DNA of 64,000 nucleotides from Buxus sempervirens (GCA_947561395.2 OX387184.1:58525197-58589196), one strand, 5' to 3'; positions 34,373 through 44,960 are shown, counted from the first letter of the stretch. Notes: generated by a model not told the origin, from the sequence alone. A program made the numbers and translations.

Positions 34373-35158
34373 GCCGTGTTAGGTATTGCTTTTTGCTTAT
34401 TGCTTTAAAAAGTAAGAAAAACAATTAGATTGCTTTTGCTTCTACGAAAATCTTCTTATGAAGCAAAACTGTTTGGTTCGTATTTGCTTTTGAAAAAAAA
34501 AGTATGTTTGGTAATATCAAAAATATAAAAATTGCTTCTTGAATGCACTATTATGGTAGGGGCGGGCGGGTGGGTGGGGGTGGTGGATGGTCAGTTGTAG
34601 TAGTGATGGTGATGATGTTGATAGTGGTGGTGGGTGGCAACAATGATTGGTGGTAAGGGTGGTGGGTGTGTAATGATAGTTGTAAGGGGGCTATGGGGGG
34701 TGGTAGATGGTGGTGGGTGGGGTGGTGGTGGGAATGATTGTTGGTGGTTGTAGTGGTGGGAGGTGATGGATGGTGGTGATAGTGGTGGTGGGTGATATGT
34801 GGTACTAGTGATGGTGCTTGAGGTGTAGCGGTGAGTGGATAGATTGTGTTAGTAATGGTTCCCATTATGGAAAGTGAGGGTGGATTGTGGTGGGGTTGAG
34901 GTGGATGGTGTGGTAGTGGTAGTTGGTAATGGTAGTGAGTGGTAGTGTTGTGCGGGTCCACAGCACCACTATCACTCACTAAGCAAAAGATAAAAAATGA
35001 AAGTAAAATTTTGCTTCTCAAAAAAAGCAATTAGATTGATTTTGCTTCATCATAAGAAGCAAAAGCAAGTGCGAACCAAACATGCTTATTGCTACAAAAA
35101 GCATGATTTTGCTCAAATAAGCAAAAAAGCAAAAACAAAAAGCAATACCAAACGTAGC
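34373..35158. mobile_element. MITE-like element with a GGT-rich minisatellite core
   Basis: Left end GGGCCGTGTTAGGTATTGC and, inverted from the right, GCTACGTTTGGTATTGC, both followed by TTTTTGCTT-type words. Long imperfect inverted arms flank a core (34560-34960) of GGTGGT/GTAGTG repeats. CTA before and TTA after the element suggest a 3-bp PIF-like duplication. The upstream region of copy A (23527-23620) is uninterrupted at this point, an empty site that supports insertion. The 159-codon open frame in the core is a repeat artefact. Confidence 0.75.
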
Positions 35159-35284
35159 TTAGGTCTACTTAAGTAGGATTATTCCACTAAAGAGATTCCA
35201 AACAGGCCCTTAGAATTCCTTGTTTTTTTTTTTTGTTTGACAAAAGCTACGTGGCTTCTTTAACTTAAATGGAAGCGTGAGAAT

Positions 35285-35762
35285 TAGGGATGGCAATTTC
35301 CAGCTGGACCCTCTTGGCCCTTTTTTAATCGGGCTTGGGTGTGGTTTTTAGGCCCACCAGGCTGGCCCCAGCCTAGATTTTGATAGCCTGTAATCTTTAG
35401 GGCTGGGTTTAGGTGAGTTTATTTTAGCCCAGATAAGCCCAACCGAAACCTATTAATATTATGTTTACTAAAAAACCTAGTTTTAATCTTTCTTTATCAT
35501 TCTCTCCAAACATTTTCTTTTTCTTTTTAATGAACACGTGATCTCATTGTCTTCTTTTGGGATTTAACCAAGGCTTGAAATGCCTTGTTTTTTATTTCAT
35601 GATTAACAAAATATAATCATTTGTAAAAAAATCAGGCCAAGTAGGGCCGGGCTTGGGCATGATTTCCAAGCCCGAACTCAGGGCCTGGCCGTGGTTGGGC
35701 AAGCCCTAAAGTGCTTATATGTGTTCTTAAGCCCGTCCCAACCCACCAAATTACCAGCCTTA
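35285..35762. mobile_element. hAT-type MITE, ~478 bp
   Basis: Ends TAGGGATGGCAATTTCC and, inverted, TAAGGCTGGTAATTTGG. Flanks GTGAGAAT and ATGAGAAC agree at 6 of 8 bases. The interior has GGGCTTGGG/CCCAAGCCC words in both orientations like other hAT MITEs here. The equivalent place upstream of copy A (AAATGGAAGTGCGAGAAT, near 27470) is uninterrupted. Confidence 0.75.
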
Positions 35763-36947
35763 ATGAGAACCTGACTTTCACGATTAAAAAAAAACACTTA
35801 CCGTTAAAAGCCCCACGTGGTAGCATTTTACAACCACAGTAGGGACCAATTCAGTTAAATATAGCAGGATGAAATACTCCACCTAACAGCATCTCACAGC
35901 CAAAGCAAGGGCAATTCAGGTAAGAATAGCAGAAGATTTCATCCCTACTTTGACAGTAGACCTTGACTGATCGATATTAAACATATGAATTATCAAAGTT
36001 CTACCTTTATAGCAGGTGTTTTATTAGTCATGATGTATGGTTTCTTTATAGTTACCACAAACATTCTAGAGTTTCTTTTAACAGAGAAAACCCTATTTTG
36101 TTTTCAACCATGCAAGCCCTTTTCACTTGGTCTCATTTCTCCCTTCTATCAAGGTGCACTTAAGAGAGTTCTCCCTTCCACATGCACATCTCCTTTCTCA
36201 CTCTCTTTTACACGATCGGCCCAACCCCGTGTCCCTTTTGGTATCAGGACTTAAAATGTAGATGAAAAGTAATTGATTTCAGCAAAATCTAGTAAATTAA
36301 TTGTAGAGTTGTTGATAAATAAAAATGGCACTCTTGGGAGTTCTAATAGAGAATTCACGTTACACCGCTAATTATAACTACGGACCTTATGTTTAGTTGT
36401 TATCACTTATTTGTTCTTGGATTGAGATTATTACTTTTATCTCGTATTGTTATTATGGGATACTCTAAACTTAAATGCAGTATTTGTTTAATTTTGATTT
36501 TATACGTGTGGTAGGATGCTTTGGTAATGTCACAGTATTTCGATATATGATTCCTGATTCTGATTGAAGTTACTTCTTTTCTTCATTCTTCCATTATATC
36601 TCCTTTCTCCATTTTTTGTTAAAAATTGATGGATACAGGCAGAAGAGGTGGCTGTCCTTATTACTACTTAATGGTGGAATCTTCCAGCAATGCAAAAGTT
36701 CTCTATTCTTCATCTGGATTAAGGTTCAACAGATAGGGCAAACAAAGCTTTGGTTCTTCTGTGAAGTGTTGCAGTCGTCATCAATGGTAGAATAGCTAAT
36801 GGAAACCAAAGGTGTTGGTCCCACCAAACTCCAAGAGGGGTCTAAGAAATGGACGAACTGCCAACAAATTAAACTTGAGCTTTGGCATTTTGGGAGAGGA
36901 AAAAATAGGCTGCATTTGGAGTGCTTAATTAAGTACTTATTTCTATA
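35763..36947. repeat. Duplicated block upstream of copy C / downstream of copy D
   Basis: 36240-36655 matches 27500-27600 plus 28160-28400, and 36680-36947 matches 29955-30220. Between the two blocks the left copy carries the MITEs at 27718, 28518 and 29148, absent here. 35763-36230 has no gene that I recognise. Confidence 0.75.
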
Positions 36948-37462
36948 TAAAAAATGAAAATTATGAAAAAGTTCACTTTTTGCCCGTATTTATGAAAACA
37001 AGAAATCTCATTTATAGAAAGGGTTACTTTTCAAACATAATTGACCTGTAGGTTCACTTTTCAAAACAAATTAAAAAATAGTGTTTAGGAAAAAAAAAAT
37101 GCTTGTATCTACATACAATGAGCTCGTATCCCATGTATAATGCGTTTGTGTCCCACTTAGGATGCACTGGTATCCCACATAAGAATGCTTGTATCTACAT
37201 ACAATGAGCTCGTATCCTATGTATAATGCGTTTGTGTCCCACTTAGGATGCACTGGTATCCCACATAAGAAAGCTTGTATCCCAGTACATTGCGTTTGTG
37301 TCCCAAATAAAGTGATCCTCTAATTTAATTATGTTAAAAATGTGATCCTGTAATTTAATTATTTCTAAAAAGAGACCATTTTTTGGAAATAAGTTTTTTG
37401 ATGGGCTGTTTTTATAAATACTGGCAAAAAGTTATCTTTTTCACAATTGATACACACAGAAA
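36948..37462. mobile_element. Inverted-repeat element with an 86-bp tandem repeat core
   Basis: Left arm GAAAAAGTTCACTTTTTGCC then GTATTTATGAAAACA is matched in inverse near 37400-37450 (ACTTTTTGCCAGTATTTAT). The core 37101-37280 repeats an 86-bp unit (starts GCTTGTATC at 37101, 37187 and 37273). The paralogous block at 30220-30245 lacks the whole stretch, so it is an insertion relative to that copy. Family unknown; target duplication not clear. Confidence 0.7.
37101..37285. repeat. 86-bp tandem repeat, 2.1 copies
   Basis: Units start at 37101, 37187 and 37273 (partial). The first two differ at a single base. Within the unit, GTATCC/GTGTCCCA words recur at about 20-bp spacing, so it arose from a shorter motif. 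Confidence 0.9.
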
Positions 37463-37999
37463 AATCATTTCTAATCCCAATACATGTCTGGTAACAACTT
37501 TTTTTTTTTTTTACATGAAAGCTGATTTGAGGAAGGTAGCCAACTTATTTTACATGATGAGAACAAATTAGTCTGAAATGAGTAGAACAAATAAAATGAA
37601 CAACCAAGTTATTGCTGGTATGAAGTAGTACTCGCACTGAGTCACTTATTCAAACATAAATAACCATTACCAAAAAAAAAAAAAAACATAAATACCGAAT
37701 AGACGAACAGGGCCAAACGCAGTAGAAGGTGATCTCACCTGAACCTGAAAACAGGGGAAGAGTTGAAGAACCTGTATCTGCCCTGTCTTCTGTCATGAAA
37801 TCCATGACTGCAGACCTGCCAATTCACACTGAGATTCAAAATCTCTTAATTGTTTGAGGTTTCGAGGTCCATCATTATTTTAAAGCTTATTTCTTCATAG
37901 ATATAAGACAGAGGGTCCAATGTTCTATTGGCATCTAGTAGTATATTTAGCTTCCTTGCAGGTTTCCCCTTTTTACTCACATTCCCATTTTGCTTTTCA

Positions 38000-39136
38000 T
38001 TACCCTTCAACATCATCACCAACACCAAGCGAAACAAGGCTCTCCACATAACCATATGCCTCCAAGACATCTGGTTTCCCAAGAACAAGAAGATTTCTGA
38101 TCCTTTTGTTTACTGGGTTATACAAGGCAAGGTTTGATTTTCCCTTCTCTAACAGAATTTCTCCCTTCTTTGTAAAGCCTAGTGGGTGTATGTCACCAAA
38201 ATTCCCAATAAGACTTGAAGCTTCGTCGGAGAAGGAGAATTGTTTAGTCCAAGACTGTTCATTGCCATAATCATTCATAACCCATATCTCAAAGGGACCA
38301 CCATGAGAGAAATGACCAAGAACAGCAAGACACCCTCCCACTACTGCTATCTTCAGAGACACACCCCTATCCCCGAAGTGAGGCAGCTGCAACTCTCGGA
38401 ATTCCTCGTTCAGTAAATCAAAACAAATGACTAAAACAATCTTATTCTTTCCCTCCATACGAGTTGCCATCCAGTGAAGAGCCCCATGGAGCTCTGCTGC
38501 CTGAGAATACAATGACACAAAATATGGCACATTCAAGATCGTCCTCCATGAATTCTCCCCCAGAGTACAGACAATAACATCTGTTCTTTGAAATGTCTTC
38601 TCCAAATAGGAAGCAATGCGAAAATGATCTACAAAGATGACCACCTTATATTCATTTGTAGCGGGTGTGAAACCAAAACCCAAACCCGTAGGCATCAAAT
38701 GAATTTTGGGGAGTTTGGGATGAAGATAGGACAATTTAACGTGTTCAGATGTGGCAGGATTCCATACATTTGTAACGATTTCGGTAGACGTCGCTCGATC
38801 AGATAGACAAACTAAACCATTACATGAACCCATTAAATTCATACTACCACCATAGAAATCGAAAGGTAAAACGAATTTACCGGCAATTGGCTCATCATGG
38901 GATTCAAAGAAATCAAGCAAATGGAGACTGTGTCGAGATGCGAGTATGAGCTTGGAATTGTTGTTCTCAATCGATCGACGGAGATGTGCTCTGATGAAGT
39001 GAACATTTCTTATCAACGAAAGCCATGACTTAGAGACGCACCTGAATCGCAAGAGGGACTTGACCTGAAGTCTCACAAGGATCTCTTCTATGATTTCCGG
39101 TGGAAGCTGCTTCATTTCATCCTTTTCTTTGTTCAT
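38000..39136 (-). CDS. F-box protein with FBA-type associated domain (copy D)
   Basis: Intact single-exon frame of 378 residues. F-box at about residues 9-50 (QLPPEIIEEILVRLQVKSLL, FRCVSKSWLSLI). FBA region from about residue 105 (MGSCNGLVCLSDRATSTEI, VWNPATSEHVKLSYLHP, GFGFTPATNEYKVVIF) to the family-specific end SLVSLGVGDDVEG. Predicted substrate receptor of an SCF E3 ligase, acting in nucleus or cytosol; target unknown. It is the closest relative of the broken copy B and about as long as copy A, so A and D are the two surviving genes of this group. Only one ATG fits the start. The 5' neighbour is unique DNA followed by foldback MITEs. Confidence 0.92.
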   Translation of the reverse strand: MNKEKDEMKQLPPEIIEEILVRLQVKSLLRFRCVSKSWLSLIRNVHFIRAHLRRSIENNNSKLILASRHSLHLLDFFESHDEPIAGKFVLPFDFYGGSMNLMGSCNGLVCLSDRATSTEIVTNVWNPATSEHVKLSYLHPKLPKIHLMPTGLGFGFTPATNEYKVVIFVDHFRIASYLEKTFQRTDVIVCTLGENSWRTILNVPYFVSLYSQAAELHGALHWMATRMEGKNKIVLVICFDLLNEEFRELQLPHFGDRGVSLKIAVVGGCLAVLGHFSHGGPFEIWVMNDYGNEQSWTKQFSFSDEASSLIGNFGDIHPLGFTKKGEILLEKGKSNLALYNPVNKRIRNLLVLGKPDVLEAYGYVESLVSLGVGDDVEG

Positions 39137-39620
39137 AACTTCGATGGAAACTGAGGAAGAGACAAGACGGAGAAGAAATAAGAGGGACTCTTGTACCCAG
39201 AAGAGTATCTCCAGAAATCCGCAGGACTTCTTATTCCTCTGGTCTCAAAGAGTCAAGGCAGGAGGGAGAACGTACGGCTGTGTCTCCATTTTTTGCATGT
39301 TGGATAAGCAGTGAATTTTGGACAAAAGCTCGCTCCTCCTCTCTCAATGTTCAAGTCCAATAGTTAGTCACATTAACAAACCACCTATCCTTTTTTCTTT
39401 TTGTTTTTTTTTTTAAAACAAAGAGTCATTACATTAACAAACAGAACGTAGCTGAGCCAGCTATCCCGTGTCCTTTAATTTTATCTTTACTAATAATGGA
39501 GGCACGTGACTAATAAGTTTTTTTTTCTTTTATAGTCCGTGACTAATAAATTGACGTCTGACATTTGTTTGAGTGAATTGGTCCTTTCTTCGCACGTAGC
39601 ATCTCCCGGTCATTTCTTTC
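39137..39620. other. Upstream region of F-box copy D
   Basis: Likely 5' UTR and promoter of copy D (minus strand). Pyrimidine/purine tracts and a poly-T run at 39404-39413; no TATA box that I would defend. Confidence 0.45.
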
Positions 39621-39769
39621 GGATTGAAATCGTCTGTTGGGTGTCCAACAGCCAATAGGAATTCTGCAAGGCAGGTGGGCCCCGCCTTGTAGGGCAGGGC
39701 AGTCGTAATGTGGTCCTGCCTTGCAGGATTCCTATTGGCTACTGGGCACCCAGCAAACGGTTTCAATCC
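39621..39769. mobile_element. Foldback MITE, 149 bp, ~55-bp TIRs
   Basis: GGATTGAAATCGTCTGTTGG at the left is matched in inverse by the right end (GGATTGAAACCGTTTGCTGG). The match includes CAATAGGAAT and CTGCAAGGCAGG and covers almost the whole element, leaving a loop of about 40 bp. Direct repeats are weak (TTTCTTTC and TTTCTTTT). Confidence 0.8.
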
Positions 39770-39798
39770 TTTCTTTTCATGACCGTCTTTTTCACGTG

Positions 39799-39988
39799 AG
39801 GATGGAATCGTCTACAGCATGAAAATGCGACAGACGATACCACCGCAATATGAACCGTGAGATGCTCTTATCTCATGGTTCATATTTTTCACATTTTTTT
39901 ATGTGAAAAAATGTCTGTCGTATTACATTTGTTAATGTGAGAGGACGGTATCGTCTGCCGCATCTTCATGGGGTAGACGATTTCAGCC
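39799..39988. mobile_element. Mutator-like MITE, 190 bp, 10-bp direct repeats
   Basis: Arms GAATCGTCTACAGCATGAA and, inverted, AAATCGTCTACCCCATGAA continue through CAGACGATACC for about 45 bp. The flanks carry identical TTTTCACGTG at 39789-39798 and 39989-39998. The terminal motif is shared with 39621-39769 and 27718-27948, so these are members of one family. Confidence 0.85.
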
Positions 39989-40189
39989 TTTTCACGTGGC
40001 CCATTTGAAATGTTTAGGATCGTTAAAAGAAAAAAAAAAGCCATTAATGATGAGATGTTCCATACGTCAACGTCATACAATCAAATCAGAGCATTATCAA
40101 AAAAAAAATACAATCAAATCAGAGGGCAAATCACTAAAACATAGTAGAAGATACACAGCAAATCACTAAAACATAATAGAAAATACACA

Positions 40190-40330
40190 GATGCATTTGG
40201 ACCATGTTCTTACGCGGAGAACCTTGTTCCAGTTATAGATAAAAAGATTGGGAAAGATTGGGATTTATTGAGATATTGTATCCAGACCATGGTATCTGAG
40301 TTGGAGATCTTGTGTGCGGTTCCTGGACCA
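40190..40330 (+). repeat. Duplicate of the segment at 41265-41385
   Basis: Shares TTGGACCATGT, GAGAACCTTGTTCCAGTTAT, GATTGGGATTTATTGAGATA and GGAGATCTTGT with 41265-41385. Both are downstream pieces of an F-box gene related to copy E (compare 46008-46030). Confidence 0.75.
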
Positions 40331-40433
40331 TGTTCACACATTTTTTTTTCTTTTGGTGGAAAGATACCTGCCATACGTTTTTTTTTGGTAACAAGATACC
40401 TGCCACACATGGAGAACAAAAGAAATCCGCTTT

Positions 40434-40605
40434 ACCATTCAATGTCTCCCAGGTACGACTGTGTCCCAAGTGCTTAACTTTTCTCTGCTAAACGATTATG
40501 TATCTTGTCATTGCTTCCCACCATTCAATGTCTCCCAGGTACGACTGTGTCCCAAGTGCTTAACTTTTCTCTGCTAAACGATTATGTATCTTGTCATTGC
40601 TTCCC
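40434..40605. repeat. Perfect tandem duplication of 86 bp
   Basis: 40434-40519 and 40520-40605 appear identical (starts ACCATTCAATGTCTCCCAGG, ends ATTGCTTCCC). A diverged single copy of the same sequence is at about 42360-42440. Identity indicates a very recent event. Confidence 0.92.
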
Positions 40606-41044
40606 AGAGAATTGTTTTCACTCATGCAATCATGGGAAGTAGGGCAGTCTTCGACTAAAAAGGTTCTCTACAGTAGTGGAAGTTATAACTGCATATTATT
40701 GTCTAAAATGCCCTTCACTTTTACTATGACTCATTTTTGTTGCAAGTTATTATCATTTCTTGTCTTTGTTTTTCTTTATTCATGATGTGATGGAAAAGTC
40801 TTTTAGGTGGGAAGATATATAATATGCATTAATTGCAAGTGTAGGTTAATCGGTGCCATTTATTGTATGAAAGCAAGAACATGTTCATACAGTACACGTA
40901 AACAACGTATATGACATGCATGGGCAATGCCTATAAATAAACAAGTGCAGAAGCAATGGAGTGCATCACTCAATCTGAAGAAAGCATGGACTGTGGAAAG
41001 AGAGAGACAAAAGGGAAGAGAAAGGGTTTAGCTCTTGTGGGATT

Positions 41045-41320
41045 GAGATATGGGTGATGAAGAATCACAGGAATGATCGATCTTGGATTAGACAATTCTC
41101 TAGAAGACATTCAAAGTGGATATGTACTATATGATCGTTACAACCATTAGGCTTTGGAAAGAACGGGGAAATTATACTGCAGAGAAATGGGTCATGGCTA
41201 GTAGTATATGACCTGGTAAACCAAAGGTTCAGAAATATTCATGTTTATTGTCAACAAACATATGCTTTTGGACCATGTCCTTATGTGGAGAGCCTTGTTC
41301 CAGTTATACATTATCAATAT
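41045..41320 (+). pseudogene. F-box gene 3' fragment (related to gene E)
   Basis: Frame from GAG at 41045 reads EIWVMKNHRNDRSWIRQFSR, a TGA at 41132, then LQPLGFGKNGEIILQRNGSW and LVVYDLVNQRFRNIHVYCQQ, then FGPCPYVESLVPVIH. It matches the C-terminal 90 residues of gene E (EIWLMKDYGND, LQPLGFLKNGEILQQMN, DPVSKRFRDLH). The N-terminal three quarters are missing. Upstream is a TATA-like CCTATAAATAAAC near 40930, not related to gene E. Confidence 0.8.
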
Positions 41321-41389
41321 AAAAAGATTGGGATTATTGAGATATTGTATCTAGGCCCATGGTATCAGAACTGGAGATCTTGTTTTCAA

Positions 41390-41880
41390 CTTTTGGGGGC
41401 GAGTTGACCTTGGCGTTTATTTGTACCCAGGGTATATGTGCTCTGTGTTTGTCCTCCCCTAGTTCCCATATGAAATCGCACGTGCGGAGAATGTTGGAAT
41501 ATTGTATTTGGACCCTCTTATATACATAGTTACACCTTCACTTATTAGCTTAAGCTTTTAGCTGCAATTGTTGTTTAACAGTTTATCATTCTGGATATTG
41601 CACCAATTAAACATTTATTTATATCCAGGGTGTATGAGCTTCCATGTTTGTCCTCTCCTGTATCTTCCCGTATAAAGTTGCATGTGCAGCGAGTTTTAAA
41701 ATATTGTATTTGGGCGTCTTATATACATAGATACGTCTTCACTTATTAGCTTAAGCTTTTATATACATAGTTATGCCTTCACTTATTAGCTTAAGCTTTT
41801 AAATACATGAAATCCCACATGTGGTGGAGTGTCAAAATATTGCAATCAATAGGTTGTAACACCGCTGCATTATGAAAGTA
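41390..41880. repeat. Internally repeated segment of unknown family
   Basis: CACTTATTAGCTTAAGCTTT occurs three times (about 41539, 41740, 41779). A unit of about 200 bp (41410-41560 against 41615-41755; GTATATGTGCTC..TTTGTCCTC, AATATTGTATTTGG) is duplicated. It may be the remnant of an LTR element, but no polyprotein was seen. Confidence 0.5.
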
Positions 41881-42556
41881 GCCTCTATGCGATATGTGCG
41901 AGAAATCTAATTTCAAGACAATGGGCTGGTTTTTTAACAGTTAATTAGACAGCCATTGTTCTTTATAATCATCTGCTTCTGATACTTCAATGTGGCACCA
42001 AAATCCGTGATATCGTTGGCTGTAGCCATATATTGATATGAGATAGATTTGTTTATAGATTGCTTGGCAATGGAAATTTGAACATACCCTGATGTTCTGA
42101 ACAATCTAACACTGAATAAAACTGTTTCATGGTAACTCTTCTGTGACATTCAGATTAAATCCCCTGCTATCACTTTCTAAGCCTGGCCTGAATAAAACTG
42201 TTTCTGATTACATGCGTCTCAACCAAAGGACGGAAAATGACATTAAAATATATTTGGAAGGAGGAAGGTCTTGTTGATGGAATTGTGATCCCATCAACAA
42301 AAATAAATGTTGATGGAATTGTGAGTCTTGTGACGATCAAGTGCAATTTAATTTACACTAACGTCTCCTAGGTTCGAGTGTGACCCTAGTGCTTGACTTT
42401 CTCAACTAAATGATTCTGTATCTTGTCATTGATTTCCTGAGAATTGTTTTGAGTTCTAGAATTATGATTAGTCTTTCCACTAAAAAATTTCTCTAAAATT
42501 CAACTAGATTTGACTGATAAAAGAATCATTCGGCGTAGGCTTTATATCTATCGACA
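41881..42556. other. Intergenic DNA, nothing recognised
   Basis: No supported gene. It includes a diverged copy (42360-42440) of the sequence duplicated at 40434-40605, and a short direct repeat of AATAAATGTTGATGGAATTGTGA type near 42270-42325. Confidence 0.45.
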
Positions 42557-42776
42557 TCTATATTATATATAATAGGAATATGCCCCTTGGGAAGCATACC
42601 AAACAAAATTCACAGCTTTCCGAAATAGTAGTTACACACTATTGAGAAAATATATTAAAAAAAGGATACAATGGTCCAAACTGCCTCAGTTTTTTCAAAA
42701 TTTACAATCAATTTTGTAACTGTTTCCTCCCACATTCTCCCTTTTCCCTTCCCTTCTTACATGTGCACCTTGCTAG
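42557..42776 (+). mobile_element. Helitron-like non-autonomous element (second copy)
   Basis: Starts TCTATATTATA after an A, contains GCCCCTTGGGAAGCATACCA, and ends ATGTGCACCTTGCTAG before a T. It corresponds over its length to 27203-27435. The 3' hairpin is decayed here. Related tails (ACGTGCACCTTTCCTC) continue to about 43070. Confidence 0.6.
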
Positions 42777-43081
42777 TTATTATTAAGAGAGATTAGATTT
42801 TTCAAGTGACTTTTTCTATCCATATTGCCCCTCACTTTTATCTCACAATTAATTGCTTATACATATATAACTATCTTTTATTGTCCAAAATGTCCTTAAC
42901 TTTTATTTTTATTTACTGTTACCTCTCACTTAATTACTTATATTTATAACTGCATACTATTGTCCAAAATGACCTTCACTTTTACTGTTAGTCACGTTTT
43001 ATCTCCTAACTAGTTGTCTACACTTACTTATTTTGCTACACGTGCACCTTTCCTCAATACTATTATAAAGAGAATCCCTTA
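42777..43081. repeat. Diverged repeats of a TTGTCCAAAATG-type unit
   Basis: ATTGTCCAAAATG with CTTCACTTTTA and ATTACTTATA words recurs near 42880, 42960, 40700 and 43735. Non-coding, possibly fragments of the Helitron-like family beside it. Confidence 0.45.
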
Positions 43082-43626
43082 GGATGTGTTTAGAACCCTC
43101 GATCTAGGGAGAAAAGAAAAGAAAATGTAAAATTTTTCTTTTCTCTTGTTTGGTTTAGATGAAAGAAAATGAGATTTTCTCTCAAAATTTTCCCTCCATC
43201 TTTCCCTCCAATGTAAAAAAAGTTCTCTCCAAAAGCATAGGAATTTTGAAATAAACAAAAATTCACCATCACTTATCATTATTCACACCACCCACCCACC
43301 CAGCACTAGCAACATCCACCACCACCACTAACTGCCACCACCACTTGACACCACCACCACCCACCACCGCCCACCACCACTAGCCGCCGCCACCATCGCC
43401 CGCCAACACCACCACCCAATGTTGCCTACCACCACCCGGCACCACCGCCCACCACCCCAACCCATAATCTTACTAATATATATTTTTCTTTTCTTCTCAT
43501 TTCTCATCTCATCCAAACATCAGAAAAGGAAAGAAAATCAATATTTTTCTTTTCTTTTCTCTTCTTTTCTTTTCCTTTTTAGCTTTCTTTTCTTTTCTCC
43601 CCAAATCCAAGGCTCCAAACACAGCC
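43082..43626. mobile_element. PIF/Harbinger-like MITE with a CCACCA-rich core
   Basis: Left end GGATGTGTTTAGAACC and, inverted, GGCTGTGTTTGGAGCC; both arms continue GGGAGAAAAGAAAAGAAA. The flanking TTA (43079-43081 and 43627-43629) is the usual PIF/Harbinger duplication. The centre (43280-43455) is a CCACCA/CACCGC minisatellite. Open frames here are repeat artefacts. Confidence 0.8.
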
Positions 43627-44466
43627 TTAAGATTCTTGACAGACGTTTGCTACCTAATTGCCCAACTTTTGATTCGATTTACTTTATTTTCTCAATTAAT
43701 TGCCTAAGATATATATATATACACACACACACACCTATTGCCCAAAAGGCCTTTTAGTTTTGCTTCTTTTTATCTTTATCTCTCAATTAATTGGCCTATA
43801 CTTATTCAACTAGTTGTTTTTCTTGTGCTAAGCACAGGAACCCTTTTTTTTTTTTGTAAAAAAGAAAAGAAAGATACTAATAAATAATTTATAATAGCTT
43901 TTTCTTTTAAATAAATATAGCAATAGCCTCTTATGACTATAAACCTTGTCCCAATCTTGTTCATATATTTTTATTACTTAAAAACCATGTTTCATGTTTT
44001 TTTCTTATGTGTCCCATCTGAATTAACATATTCTTTAAACATAATATTAATATATGCTTCATATGTTTCCTATGTTTCATAATATATGTTCATTAATTAT
44101 ATTTTTTTATATGTTGAACATGATAAATGTTTTTTACCCTATTAAATTTATCTTGTTTCCATATCTTTATCTCATTGTTTTATCTTAGTTCCTATGTAGC
44201 ATTGGGAGGCTTCTTTCTAATACATTTTTATTTTTTTTAAATGCGTTTTATTAGATGACAAATTCCTTCCCATTTCATATCTTGTTTGTATATCTTCATT
44301 TGGATCCACATTAGAAGAAAGAGAAATAAGCTATGTAGAGGAAAGAGAAGTTGGTACATGAGGCTTTTTAATAGGGCCCACAGGGAAAATAGGAGAAATG
44401 AGGGTTTCGCAGTTCTGCTTTACTATATAGGAAAACCATACAGGAAAACTTTTTGTGGTAGTTTTT

Positions 44467-44470
<4 letters not shown>
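43627..44470. other. AT-rich intergenic DNA
   Basis: No gene. It contains a (TA)(CA) microsatellite at about 43710-43732 and a poly-T run at 43844-43854. Confidence 0.5.

Positions 44471-44471
<1 letters not shown>

Positions 44472-44509
<38 letters not shown>
44472..44509. repeat. (TA)n microsatellite
   Basis: Uninterrupted TA dinucleotide run of about 19 units. Confidence 0.95.
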
Positions 44510-44512
<3 letters not shown>

Positions 44513-44960
44513 AGTAGTTACCTGATAAGATAGGAATATAGTGGATGGTTACTTTTTATAAAATTTTCGAAGGATTGTTTTTGACTATTAGTAATAGAAT
44601 AAATTAGATATATTAGATTCTTTTGCTAGGCGTGCCTTTCCCTTGGTGACTCGATGAACAAAAGGTTAAAATTGTTTTCAAGAACAGAGCTGAAGATGTT
44701 GGCATGGACCAACGGTGAACACATGTTCTAGGCAATGAAAGTAGCTGGTACTTATCGGTGTTTGACGCAATGTTTAACCTATTTATGTTTTTCATCTTGG
44801 AAGCATGGTAGTCATCGAAAACTTTGTTAAGTGCAGTTTGTCTAAATGCCAATTTTAAAGGCAATATAGTGAATGGTCACCACAACACCACACCCTCCTG
44901 ATTCTTAAATATTTCAGTATTTCTTTGATAATCAATCTTCTTAACCGAAAGGGAAAGAGG

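Noticed and set aside
34551..35030. 159-codon frame rich in His, Pro and Thr on the minus strand
   Set aside because: Translation of a GGT/GTG minisatellite within a MITE-like element; low-complexity and no domain.
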